Source of the DNA: OLB7 sp966250335
GTDB taxonomy: Bacteria; Bacteroidota; Ignavibacteria; OLB7
DNA length: 64,000 nt
NCBI GenBank assembly: GCA_966250335.1
Contig: CBINGZ010000010.1
Location: 81,587-145,586, forward strand
Direction: 5' to 3'
The position numbers and the translations under genes were made by a program. The stretch's first letter is position 1, and every line of letters starts with the position of its first letter. Positions 9,805 to 18,499 of this stretch are shown one piece after another. Below the pieces are notes generated by a model. That model ran no database searches. It was not told the DNA's origin and was given only the letters and a program-made list of their open reading frames with translations.

Positions 9805-9829
9805 TCGTTCAGCGGGTCATCCGCGGGGG

Positions 9830-10681
9830 TCAGATGTCGACCGACATCTCACCGTCGCGCACGACCTCGGCATCCCCTTCCAGCGAGAGGTTGCTGAAGA
9901 CGCCGTTCTTCATCCTGAAGTCGACCCAGAGGGTGGCGCCGCTGGTGGTGACGACACGCACCGGGGCGGAGATACCGCGCATGAGGGAGGCGACGATCGC
10001 CGAGGAGAGGGCTCCGGTGCCGCAGGCGCCTGTCTCCCGTTCCACTCCCCGCTCGTAGGTTCGGAGGTTGATCCCCGATCCGTCGGCCAGGGGCTCCACG
10101 AAGTTGGCGTTGGCGCCGGAGGTCGCGAAGCTCTGGTGATGGCGGAGCGAGCTTCCCCAGACATCGATATCGAGATCCGATATTGCTCCGATGGTGGAGT
10201 CGTTCAGATCGTCCAGGAACATGATGGCGTGGGGCGTTCCCACATCGGCGAAGTGGCACTGCCGTTTGCGTCCCAGCAGATCGATCTCCATTTCCGGGAC
10301 GATCCGGCGGGGGGTGGGGAACTGCAGGCGGACGCCGCGGGCCGTCACCGAGGCGTCGTAGACGACCCCGGCGTTGGTGAAGCGGACGGTTTCGGGCCGG
10401 GCCACGAACCCTTCATCCACCGCGAAACGGACGGCGCAGCGTCCGCCGTTGCCGCACATCATGCCGGTGGAGCCGTCGCGGTTGTAGTACTTCATCTCGA
10501 AATCCCCCAGGCCCCAGGGATATATCGCTATAAGTCCATCCGCGCCGCCGTGGCCGCGGGCCTCGTCGCAGGCGACGGGAGCGAGCCTTGCCAGGTCGAT
10601 GGCGGCAGGGAGCCGCCGGCCGTCGAACATGACGAACGTGTTGCCGGAGCCCGACATCTTTCTGTAGTTCAGTCGAATCAT
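9830..10681 (-). CDS. dapF: Diaminopimelate epimerase
   Basis: Interconverts LL- and meso-diaminopimelate for lysine and peptidoglycan synthesis, without a cofactor. The two catalytic cysteines are visible: C76 in MMCGNGGRCAVRF and C220 in ETGACGTGALSSA. The N-terminal YRKMSGSGNTFVMFDG and the ANFVEPL segment are also standard. The 283-residue length fits the family. The start is MIRLNYRKM at 10681; the open frame reaches 10798 but the extra 39 residues look like non-coding sequence. The gene is convergent with the small T9SS gene and divergent from sucC. A TATCTTGC box sits only a few bases before the start codon, so a very short leader is possible. Confidence 0.95.
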   Translation of the reverse strand: MIRLNYRKMSGSGNTFVMFDGRRLPAAIDLARLAPVACDEARGHGGADGLIAIYPWGLGDFEMKYYNRDGSTGMMCGNGGRCAVRFAVDEGFVARPETVRFTNAGVVYDASVTARGVRLQFPTPRRIVPEMEIDLLGRKRQCHFADVGTPHAIMFLDDLNDSTIGAISDLDIDVWGSSLRHHQSFATSGANANFVEPLADGSGINLRTYERGVERETGACGTGALSSAIVASLMRGISAPVRVVTTSGATLWVDFRMKNGVFSNLSLEGDAEVVRDGEMSVDI

Positions 10682-10841
10682 GATGCAAGATACGGTCTTG
10701 GTTGCGATAGAAGTGTCCCCAAACTGAGTCGTACGCTCCGGGGTCGGGTGATCGACGCGTTCGCGGGCACGGGGTTGGAGAACGCAATACTTTCTCACGC
10801 TACCATTACGTATCGCAGTTCGACTGCGGATGAACTTTTAC

Positions 10842-10849
10842 TATCTTTG
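10842..10849 (+). promoter_or_regulatory. Bacteroidota-type -7 promoter box for sucC
   Basis: TATCTTTG is a perfect match to the TAnnTTTG -7 consensus known in Bacteroidota. It lies about 90 bp before the sucC start in the dapF-sucC divergent region. The upstream -33 TTTG is weak (TTCG near the right place). Confidence 0.5.
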
Positions 10850-10939
10850 CCCTCCCCGGACCTCCTCGGACCAATGGGAACTTTGCCGCAACGGCTAAGC
10901 ATTACAGTAGTTGTCCAATCGAAAACGAACTCAGGAATC

Positions 10940-12439
10940 ATGAACATCCACGAGCACCAGGCCAAAGAGCTGCTCGGCAATCATGGCGTCCCGGTCCAGG
11001 CTGGGCGTGTCGCGTATACGCCGGAACAGGCGGTCGAATGCGCCCATTACGCGATTCAGGACGGGGCGGAGCTCATCATCCTGAAGGCACAGATCCATGC
11101 TGGCGGGCGCGGCAAAGGTATCGTTCACAACGTTGGAACGGACCAGCCGTTCATCTATAACGAGAAGGAACTGCGTGGGGTGAAAGTGATCCCTGCGGCC
11201 GACGGCAACCCGCTTCACGAGGTCTACGAGATCGCCAGCCGGATGCTGGGTCACAAGCTCGTGACGATCCAGACCGGGGCGCAGGGGAAGATCATCAACC
11301 GCCTGCTGATCGCCAACGGCGTCGATATCGAGAAGGAGTATTACTGCTCGATCCTCCTGGATCGCGCCAGCGGCAAGAACATCATCATGGTCTCCACCGA
11401 AGGTGGGATGGAGATCGAAAAGGTGGCCGAGGAGATGCCGGAGAAGATCCTCCGCGAATATGTGGAGCCGGGGCAGGGACTGCTCGGATTCCAGGCGCGT
11501 CGCCTCGCCTTCGGGCTGGGACTGAGCGGCGCCGCTCAGAAGAATTTTATCAAGTTCGTGACGGCGCTCTACGGGGCGTATCTGGCGATCGACGCCTCGA
11601 TGGTGGAGGTGAACCCGCTGGTGCTGACCCCGGCCGGGGAGATGCTCGCGGTCGACGCCAAGGTGAGCATCGACGACAACGCCCTCTACCGTCACAAGAA
11701 CATCCAGGCGATGCGTGACGAGTCGGAGGAGGACCCCCTGGAGGTCGAGGCCGGCAAGCACGACCTGAACTATATCAAGCTGGACGGGAACGTCGGCTGC
11801 ATGGTCAACGGCGCCGGGCTCGCGATGGCGACGATGGATATCATCAAGCTTGCCGGCGGCGACCCGGCCAACTTCCTCGACGTGGGGGGCGGCGCCAGCG
11901 TCGACCGTGTGGCGAACGCGTTCCGGGTGATGATGAGCGACCCGAACGTCAAAGCCGTGCTGATCAATATCTTCGGCGGGATCGTGCGCTGCGACCGTGT
12001 GGCCAACGGCATCATTCAGGCGATGCAGACGGTACAGGTCGACGTTCCCGTTATCGTCCGTCTGGACGGAACCAACGCGGAAGAGGCTCGACAGATTCTC
12101 CTGAACTCTCCGCTCAACTTCTCTGTAGCAACTACCCTGCAGGAGGCTGCCGACAAGGTGAATGAGGCAATCTCCGGTCTCAACAACAATACCGTAGCAG
12201 AAGTAGAGGAGGCATCAACCGTTATGAATTCAGCAATGGCGTTCGCGTCCATCACCCGGCCGGTCGACGATGATGATGACATCAAGGACGATGAGGATCT
12301 CAAGGAAGAGGAAGAAGAAGAGGAATTTGAGATGGAGGAAGTCGAAGATCCCGATGCCATAGACTTCGAGGAGTTCGATGAGGAAGATATCGATGACGAT
12401 ATCGACAATATCTACGGTGAGGACGAGGACGAGTTCTGA
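10940..12439 (+). CDS. sucC: Succinyl-CoA synthetase beta subunit with long acidic C-terminal tail
   Basis: The beta subunit of the ligase that makes succinate and ATP/GTP from succinyl-CoA in the TCA cycle. An ATP-grasp fold is recognisable (MNIHEHQAKELLGNHGVPV, QIHAGGRGKG, MVEVNPLVLT, GCMVNGAGLAMATMD, NIFGGIVRCDRVANGI). Canonical SucC is about 390-410 residues and would end around residue 412 here. The frame continues without interruption for another 87 residues, the last 57 of which contain 38 Asp/Glu. The start at 10940 is set by the conserved N-terminus, with AGGA just before it. sucD is not adjacent. A strong terminator follows, so the tail is part of the transcript and not a run-on. 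Confidence 0.95.
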   Translation: MNIHEHQAKELLGNHGVPVQAGRVAYTPEQAVECAHYAIQDGAELIILKAQIHAGGRGKGIVHNVGTDQPFIYNEKELRGVKVIPAADGNPLHEVYEIASRMLGHKLVTIQTGAQGKIINRLLIANGVDIEKEYYCSILLDRASGKNIIMVSTEGGMEIEKVAEEMPEKILREYVEPGQGLLGFQARRLAFGLGLSGAAQKNFIKFVTALYGAYLAIDASMVEVNPLVLTPAGEMLAVDAKVSIDDNALYRHKNIQAMRDESEEDPLEVEAGKHDLNYIKLDGNVGCMVNGAGLAMATMDIIKLAGGDPANFLDVGGGASVDRVANAFRVMMSDPNVKAVLINIFGGIVRCDRVANGIIQAMQTVQVDVPVIVRLDGTNAEEARQILLNSPLNFSVATTLQEAADKVNEAISGLNNNTVAEVEEASTVMNSAMAFASITRPVDDDDDIKDDEDLKEEEEEEEFEMEEVEDPDAIDFEEFDEEDIDDDIDNIYGEDEDEF

Positions 12440-12517
12440 TCGTCTCCCCGATGATGCGCCTCGCGCTTCGCAGGGATCACCTCACGTCGACGACTTCTTC
12501 ATATAGGGACAGTATCC

Positions 12518-12558
12518 GAGAGCGGCGTATCGATGACGATACGCCGCTCTCTTTTTTT
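12518..12558 (+). terminator. Rho-independent terminator of sucC
   Basis: A perfect 15-bp stem (12518-12532 with 12537-12551) with loop ATGA is followed by seven T (12552-12558), 78 bp after the sucC stop. Confidence 0.95.
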
Positions 12559-12675
12559 CACCCCACGTTAAGTCCTCTTTAAGCGGATCGCGTATGATGA
12601 TGTCCGTACGATCGACCGGGGCGCCATGCAGCGGGAGATCGCGGGATATGATGAACAGAGATTATCGGTGAACTT

Positions 12676-12840
12676 ATGAACACCTATTATATGATTCGAG
12701 GAGTGCTCCACGTCGCGGGCGCCCTGGTTGTCTGCATTCTGATCGCGGTGATCGGATTGTATCCCTTCATCCCGGCCGAGCGCAGGACTCTCCGTCCGGC
12801 AACGGCTCCCCTGCGTCCCCGGTCGATGGTGATCGGATGA
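12676..12840 (+). CDS. Possible 54-residue single-span membrane protein
   Basis: A short frame starting MNTYYMIRGVLHVAGALVVC and continuing ILIAVIGLYPFIP gives one convincing transmembrane helix (about residues 9-30) with a Tyr/Arg-rich N-end and a basic Pro-rich tail. It lies in a gene-poor stretch after the sucC terminator. The ribosome binding site is weak and I know no family, so it may be chance. It ends in a GTGATCGGATGA string that recurs about 230 bp further on. Confidence 0.35.
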   Translation: MNTYYMIRGVLHVAGALVVCILIAVIGLYPFIPAERRTLRPATAPLRPRSMVIG

Positions 12841-13262
12841 CGACTGTAACGAGCGGGTGCGATATAGAGTGACGGTGCTCGGATGAATACTGCGAAAGGT
12901 GGGTGCGATATATATCGCCAACGGATGGGATAGGCCTTCTCCCAGCTTCGGCGGTTCGGAGCCTTACGGCGACGGATCGAGAGGCCGGCAGGAAGAGAAC
13001 GGATTGAACTGGCCTGTCCCGCACGCAGGGGGATGATGCGGGATGTTCGATGAAATGGTGATCGGATGAGGACAGGATGAGCAGGATCATCCCCTGGAGG
13101 TCCCTCCGGATCGGCCGATCCGGAGGGACTGTCGTATCCGGCCTGAGCGGGGGGATCGCTCATCCAAGCGATCGAATGGTTGCCTCGGTGGCGATATCGT
13201 ATATTGACGGCCGACAGGACACACCGGCCGAGCGCCGGGTTTCACCACCAACAGGTGTCCGT
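12841..13262 (+). other. Gene-poor intergenic stretch
   Basis: 422 bases without a convincing gene. Short strings recur: ATGGTGATCGGATGA at 12826-12840 and again near 13057, and GGGTGCGATATA twice around 12855-12910. Another visible structure is the repeat TCCGGATCGGCCGATCCGGA (perfect palindrome near 13107-13126). These could be remnants of decayed sequence; I see no RNA gene. Confidence 0.5.
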
Positions 13263-14189
13263 ATGAACACACCACCATCGGACTTCGACGGTCCGTGGAA
13301 GGAGATCATGGAGCGATATTTTCGCGACTTCATGGAGTTCTTCTTCCCGTCGGCCGCCGGAGATATAGACTGGAGTCGGGATCATGAATTTCTCGACAAC
13401 GAACTGCGACGGATAACACGCGATGCGAAGCTGGGCCGCCGCTATGTCGACAGGCTCGTCAAGGTATGGCGGGCAGGCGGAACAGAGGCGTGGGTGCTGG
13501 TGCATGTGGAGGTACAGGGATGGCCGGAAGAGGATTTCGGCGAACGGATGTACATCTACAACAACAGGATCTACGATCGGTATCGACGGAATGTGGCGAG
13601 CTTTGCGCTGCTCGCCGACGAGTCGGAGAGATGGCGGCCTCCGCCGTTCGAGTATGAGTTGTGGGGAACACGGGTCCTGCTCGTGTTCGCCGCGGTGAAG
13701 CTGCTGGACTACCGAGCAGCGGCTGAATCACTGCTCGACCGGGGGAACGTCTTCGCGATCGTGACGCTCGCGCATCTGCGGGCGCTTGGGTCGCGCGGCG
13801 ACGCCGACCTTCGGCTTACATGGAAGACGGAACTTGTGAAGAGTCTCTACCGGGCGGGACACGACAAAGGGCGGATCCTTGATCTCTTGAAGTTTATCGA
13901 TTGGATCATGGGGCTGCCTGAAGAGATCGATAACGTGTTCTTGAACGATATACAAATCCTGGAAAGAGGTAGAGACATGAGGTTTATCTCGACGCCCGAA
14001 CGAGTAGGGATCAGAAATACCCTTAAGGAATCAATCGTGGCCACCATCGACAGCCGTTTTCAACGGGCCTCCACGGAGGCCACCGAACGGCTTGAATCGG
14101 TCTACAAGATCGCTCGCCTGCGGGAGATCTTCAAGCTGGCTCTCACCGCCGAGAACCTTGAAGATATCCTGAACGCCATCCACGAGTGA
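13263..14189 (+). CDS. Rpn-family PD-(D/E)XK nuclease/putative transposase-like protein
   Basis: 308 residues. The N-terminal half has the pattern of the Rpn (recombination-promoting nuclease) family: D63 in RYVDRLVKVW, then E83-x-Q85 in VLVHVEVQG, followed by FGERMYIYNNRIYDRY. D..ExQ is the variant PD-(D/E)XK active site of this family. The C-terminal part is helical and matches the region seen in the cytosolic 'DUF4351-like' relatives. The start is at 13263 (MNTPPSDFDG), chosen because the upstream extension in frame does not look coding. Family members promote RecA-independent recombination in vitro and are often mobile or multi-copy. Here it stands alone next to gene-poor DNA. Confidence 0.8.
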   Translation: MNTPPSDFDGPWKEIMERYFRDFMEFFFPSAAGDIDWSRDHEFLDNELRRITRDAKLGRRYVDRLVKVWRAGGTEAWVLVHVEVQGWPEEDFGERMYIYNNRIYDRYRRNVASFALLADESERWRPPPFEYELWGTRVLLVFAAVKLLDYRAAAESLLDRGNVFAIVTLAHLRALGSRGDADLRLTWKTELVKSLYRAGHDKGRILDLLKFIDWIMGLPEEIDNVFLNDIQILERGRDMRFISTPERVGIRNTLKESIVATIDSRFQRASTEATERLESVYKIARLREIFKLALTAENLEDILNAIHE

Positions 14190-14216
14190 CGCAGCCGACG
14201 CTGCTTCCGCTCTCCG

Positions 14217-14855
14217 CTAGTGAAGGAACGGGTTCGCCTCCCGCTCGCGACCTATGGTCGTTGCGGGTCCGTGACCGGGGTAGAGGCGTACGTCGTCGGG
14301 GAGCGGAAGCAGGCGTCGTGTGATCGAGTCGAGCAAGGTATCCCACGATCCGCCGGGGAGATCGGTTCGTCCCACCGAGCCTTCGAAGAGCGTGTCGCCG
14401 GCGAAGAGGAGGTTGCGGGATTCGTCGTAGAGACAGATGCTCCCCTCCGTATGTCCCGGTGTGTGGAGCACCGCAAAGGTGAACGGGCCGAGCGTGAACG
14501 TATCGCCGTCGGTCAGGTGGCGATCGGCGGAGAGCCCCTCGATGAGGAACGGAAGCCGCCAGACCGTATGGCTCATCGGGTCGATCAGGCGGTACTCGTC
14601 GGCCGGATGGACGTAGACGAGCATCTCCGGAAACCGGCGCTTCAGTTCGGCGACATCGGCGGTGTGATCCCAGTGGGTGTGCGTCAGGATCAGCGCCGTC
14701 GGCTCGACGTCCCCTTTCGCCAGGGCGTCCGTCATCACGTCGGCGGAATCGGGCGGAGCGTCGACGATCAGCGCCGACTTCGTCTCCTCGTCGATGAGGA
14801 GATACCCGAACGTCGCCACCGGGCCGGTTTCAAATGCATGTATCTCAATCGCCAT
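14217..14855 (-). CDS. MBL-fold metallo-hydrolase, glyoxalase II-like
   Basis: 212 residues with all metal-binding motifs of the metallo-beta-lactamase fold: THTHWDH (58-64), HTPGH (131-135), GDTLFEGSVGRTDLPGG (from 153) and YPGHGPATTIGREREANPF (from 192). These match small cytoplasmic hydrolases related to glyoxalase II, which typically hydrolyse thioesters such as S-lactoylglutathione-like compounds. The physiological substrate is not known. It is convergent with the Rpn-like gene, with 27 bp between stops. Confidence 0.9.
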   Translation of the reverse strand: MAIEIHAFETGPVATFGYLLIDEETKSALIVDAPPDSADVMTDALAKGDVEPTALILTHTHWDHTADVAELKRRFPEMLVYVHPADEYRLIDPMSHTVWRLPFLIEGLSADRHLTDGDTFTLGPFTFAVLHTPGHTEGSICLYDESRNLLFAGDTLFEGSVGRTDLPGGSWDTLLDSITRRLLPLPDDVRLYPGHGPATTIGREREANPFLH

Positions 14856-15070
14856 CGCTATGTTCCTTCCTCGGCGGAAATTGGAATCGTGACCTTTCGC
14901 AAACGGATCGGATCGTTCCCGAAATCACACGGCCTATATTGGGATGTGTCGACCGATCCGGCGGAACGGAATCTCCCACACCCCGCCGAATAAACCAACG
15001 TCTCGAATGTGAGAATGTACTCCCGCTCCGTTGCGGGCGATTCCGTCTCACGTCATCCGGAGAATCTCTC

Positions 15071-18000
15071 ATGAAGTCTGCGAACATCCTGCCCGCTCTT
15101 CTCTCATTGATGCTCCTGCTCGTTTCCGTTCCCGCCGCCGCGCAGCCGGCGCAGTGGAGATCGACCGGCATAGGGGGAGGAGGAGCGCTCTTCGCCTCCA
15201 GCCAGAGCCCGTACGATCCGAACGTGATCTATCTCTCCTGCGATATGAGCGAGATCTTCCGCACGGCGGATTTCGGCGCCTCGTGGGAGACGCTCGACTT
15301 CCGGAAACTGCAAGGGGGGACCACGGCGGGCTCCGTTCAGTTCACGAGCGATCCCAAGATCCTCTACACTATCGACGGCCGCAATGACGGCGGATGGCCC
15401 GTCAAGAGCACGGATGGAGGAGCAACCTGGGCGGTCCTGGCCGATGATCCGACGGGAGGGGTATCGCTCACGCTCCACGCCGATCCGACCGGCACGACCA
15501 GGGTGATCCTCTCCGACTACTACAATCTCTACTTCTCCGCCAACGGCGGCGCCTCGTTCGAGACGATCTACACCACCGATGAGCCGAACGGAATCCATGT
15601 GGCGGGCGCCTTCTTCGACGGAACCCGGATCATGGTAGGAACCAACCTCGGCCTCTTCCAGAGCACCGACGGCGGGACCTCCTTCGCCGAGGCGACCGTC
15701 AACGGCATGGCGCCGGGAGAGGCGATCGTCTCCTTCGCCGGGGCAAAGCAGGGGAACAGCTACCGCCTTCTCTGCGTCACGCTGAACGACGTCGACGTCT
15801 ATGCGGGCATCACCGGCGCCGACTACTACGGCTACACCAACATCTATCGTCTCGACCAGGGGGGGACGACCTGGACCTCGGTCAAGGCCGGCATTCCCGG
15901 CGGCTCCTATCCCTTCTTCGTCGTCATGGCGCGCAACGACATCGACGTCGCCTATGTGGCGGGAGGAAGCGACGACGGCGTCCCGGTTGTCTACAGGACG
16001 ACGAACGGCGGCGGCGCCTGGCAGAGCGTGTTCACCACGACGAACAACGGGAACATCCGGACCGGCTGGTCGGGAGACGGCGGGGATCGCGGGTGGTCCT
16101 ACGGCGAGTACGCGCTCGGGCTCTCCGTTTCTCCGGTGAATCCGAACCGGGTCATCCTCACCGATCTCGGCTTCGCGCATCTCACGACCGACGGCGGGGC
16201 GCAGTGGAAGCAGGCGTATCTGGCGGCGTCGGCCGAGAACCCGCAGGGGGCGAAGACCCCGAAGATGAAACCCTACGGCGGGATCGGACTGGAGAACACC
16301 ACATCGTGGTGGGTGGCGTGGGCTGATATGCACAATATCGTGGGATGCTTCGCCGACATCCGGGGCATCCGGAGCAGCGACGGCGGCAGGAGCTGGCTCC
16401 ATCCGTTCGGCGGATTCACCTTCAACGCGACATATCATGTCTCGAAGCATCCGACGACGGGGCATCTCTATGCCGCGACCTCCAGCGTTCATGATCTCTA
16501 CCAGAGCACCTATCTGACCGACGCAAGGATCGACGGGGGGAAGGGGGAGATCATCGTCTCGCAGGACAAGGGAGCGACCTGGTATCTGCTCCACGATTTC
16601 GCCCACCCCGTGATCTGGACCGCGATCGATCCGAATAGTCCGAACACGATGTATGCGAGCGTGGTCCACAGCACACAGGGGGGGATCTTCGTCACCAGGA
16701 ACCTGGACGCCGGCCGGAACTCGACCTGGACCCGGCTGGCGACGCCCCCGCGCACTGAGGGGCATCCTCTCAATATCCATGTGCTGAAGGATGGAACGCT
16801 CCTGGCAACCTACTCCGGACGGCGCTCCGCCGCTCCGCAGGCGTTCACCGCCAGCTCCGGCGTCTTCGTCAGCACGAACGGCGGGACGAGCTGGGTCGAC
16901 AGATCCTCTCCGCAGATGCTCTACTGGACCAAGGATGTGGTCGTCGACCCGCACGACCCGGCGCAGAACACCTGGTATGCCGGGGTGTGGAGCGGATACG
17001 GCGGGGCGCCGAACGGGCTCGGCGGTCTCTACAAGACCACGAATCGCGGGGTCTCCTGGAGCATTCTGCTCGATCTCCCCTCGAAGGAGGAGAACACGAA
17101 CCGCGTGACTTCATGCGCGGTGAGCCCGACCGATCCTGCCGAGATGTATGTCACCACGGAGACCGACGGCCTCTGGTACACGAAGAATCTGACGAGTCCC
17201 AATCCGACATTTACCCAGGTCGCGGGCTATCCGTTCCGGCAGCCGGAGCGGGTCTTCTACAACCCGCACGCGGCGGACGACATCTGGGTCACCAGCTTCG
17301 GCAACGGGATGCGCCGGACCGGGACCACACCGTCGAAAGAGCTTCCCGGCGCAATCACCCTCTTCTCGCCGGCGAACAACGCGACCTCCGTTTCATTCTC
17401 GGGCACATTGCTCTGGCTGGATGGGGCCAACGCCGACGATTATCATCTGCAGCTCTCCACGTCGCCCGACTTCTCCTCGATGATCATCGACAAGCCGGAC
17501 GTGATGAGCAACAACAACCCCTACGGCATCCTGGCGCCGGGAACGAAGCATTACTGGAGGGTTCGCGGCGTGAACTCCGGCGGGAACGGCCCGTGGTCGG
17601 AGGTCTGGAGCTTCACCACGGTCCAGGAGGTGCCCCCGCTGCCGGAGGCCCCGGCGCTGGTCTCTCCGGCCGATGAAGCTGTGGATGTTCCGACGACATC
17701 GACGCTTCAGTGGAACCAGGCGGTCAACGGTGAAGCATATCGTGTTCAGTTGTCGACGGCCGGCGATTTCGCCACGACCGTCGTCGACGAGAGCGGGCTG
17801 ACCTCCACGTCGTACCAGTTCGTCGGGCTTGCCGACGAGACCGTGTATTACTGGCGGGTAAGCGCCACGAACTCGATCGGAACGGGGCCGTGGTCGGAGG
17901 TCCGGAGCTTCACGACGGGATCGACGACGAGCGCCGCTCCGGCGACGGGAGACGCGGTCCGCTCCTCCCGCATCGCGGGGATCTACCCGAACCCCGCCTC

Positions 18001-18223
18001 GAACGACGCGACCCTCGATCTCCGCCTTGCGCGCGATGAACGTATCGCAATCAGAGTCGTCAGAATGAACGGAGAGGAGGTCGAAAGCGTGGAGTTCGGA
18101 GAACTGGCGGCCGGGACACATCGGTTGCGGATCGATGTGGCCGGTCTTCCGGGTGGGGCCTACTACGTCGAGATACGGGCCGGAGAGGAGACCCTCACAG
18201 GCGCTCTCCACGTAGTGCGATAG
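15071..18223 (+). CDS. Secreted BNR/sortilin-repeat protein with FN3 domains and T9SS domain
   Basis: 1050 residues. The signal peptide is MKSANILPALLSLMLLLVSV, with likely cleavage after AAAQ. A beta-propeller made of BNR/Asp-box repeats follows (SxDGGxxW-type: KSTDGGATWAVL, STDGGTSFAEA, TTNGGGAWQSV, SSDGGRSWLHP, STNGGTSWVD), as in sortilin-like and GH74 xyloglucanase-like proteins. Two FN3-like domains follow (about residues 760-960, each with HYWRVRG.NSGGNGPWSE or YYWRVSATNSIGTGPWSE), then a T9SS domain (IYPNPASNDATLDLRL ... LPGGAYYVEI ... ALHVVR). The start at 15071 has GGAG 8 bp upstream. Glycan degradation or surface binding are possible, but catalytic acids were not identified. Confidence 0.85.
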   Translation: MKSANILPALLSLMLLLVSVPAAAQPAQWRSTGIGGGGALFASSQSPYDPNVIYLSCDMSEIFRTADFGASWETLDFRKLQGGTTAGSVQFTSDPKILYTIDGRNDGGWPVKSTDGGATWAVLADDPTGGVSLTLHADPTGTTRVILSDYYNLYFSANGGASFETIYTTDEPNGIHVAGAFFDGTRIMVGTNLGLFQSTDGGTSFAEATVNGMAPGEAIVSFAGAKQGNSYRLLCVTLNDVDVYAGITGADYYGYTNIYRLDQGGTTWTSVKAGIPGGSYPFFVVMARNDIDVAYVAGGSDDGVPVVYRTTNGGGAWQSVFTTTNNGNIRTGWSGDGGDRGWSYGEYALGLSVSPVNPNRVILTDLGFAHLTTDGGAQWKQAYLAASAENPQGAKTPKMKPYGGIGLENTTSWWVAWADMHNIVGCFADIRGIRSSDGGRSWLHPFGGFTFNATYHVSKHPTTGHLYAATSSVHDLYQSTYLTDARIDGGKGEIIVSQDKGATWYLLHDFAHPVIWTAIDPNSPNTMYASVVHSTQGGIFVTRNLDAGRNSTWTRLATPPRTEGHPLNIHVLKDGTLLATYSGRRSAAPQAFTASSGVFVSTNGGTSWVDRSSPQMLYWTKDVVVDPHDPAQNTWYAGVWSGYGGAPNGLGGLYKTTNRGVSWSILLDLPSKEENTNRVTSCAVSPTDPAEMYVTTETDGLWYTKNLTSPNPTFTQVAGYPFRQPERVFYNPHAADDIWVTSFGNGMRRTGTTPSKELPGAITLFSPANNATSVSFSGTLLWLDGANADDYHLQLSTSPDFSSMIIDKPDVMSNNNPYGILAPGTKHYWRVRGVNSGGNGPWSEVWSFTTVQEVPPLPEAPALVSPADEAVDVPTTSTLQWNQAVNGEAYRVQLSTAGDFATTVVDESGLTSTSYQFVGLADETVYYWRVSATNSIGTGPWSEVRSFTTGSTTSAAPATGDAVRSSRIAGIYPNPASNDATLDLRLARDERIAIRVVRMNGEEVESVEFGELAAGTHRLRIDVAGLPGGAYYVEIRAGEETLTGALHVVR

Positions 18224-18274
18224 ACAAGCTCGTGCCGTGAGAGAAGTCGCGGCGGATCGGGATCATTGACGAAA

Positions 18275-18499
18275 TCAGCGGGCGGAGTCGATCGCATTGC
18301 GATTCGTGTCTCCGCCCGCGGTCGTATCGGCCGGGGCCGGAGGGCGCGTGTCGACGCCGGTGGAGTGTTCCCCCGCGTCGAACGGGTTGAAGAGGAGGAA
18401 GGCCGCGGTGAGCGCGAGCATCACGAGCCCGAAGACCGCCAGCCATAATCCCCTCCCGTCCCCGAGCACGGAGTCGGTGGGGCGCTCGATGCGGGTCAT
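18275..18499 (-). CDS. Small single-span membrane protein translationally coupled to the hybrid kinase
   Basis: 74 residues with one transmembrane helix (GLWLAVFGLVMLALTAAFLL). The short N-terminus precedes it and the tail is Pro/Asp/Thr-rich. Its ATG overlaps the stop of the large histidine kinase as ATGA (18496-18499), so it is the second gene of that operon and is probably translated by coupling. I recognise no family. Its position suggests a membrane link or accessory role for the kinase, which itself shows no transmembrane segment. Confidence 0.6.
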   Translation of the reverse strand: MTRIERPTDSVLGDGRGLWLAVFGLVMLALTAAFLLFNPFDAGEHSTGVDTRPPAPADTTAGGDTNRNAIDSAR

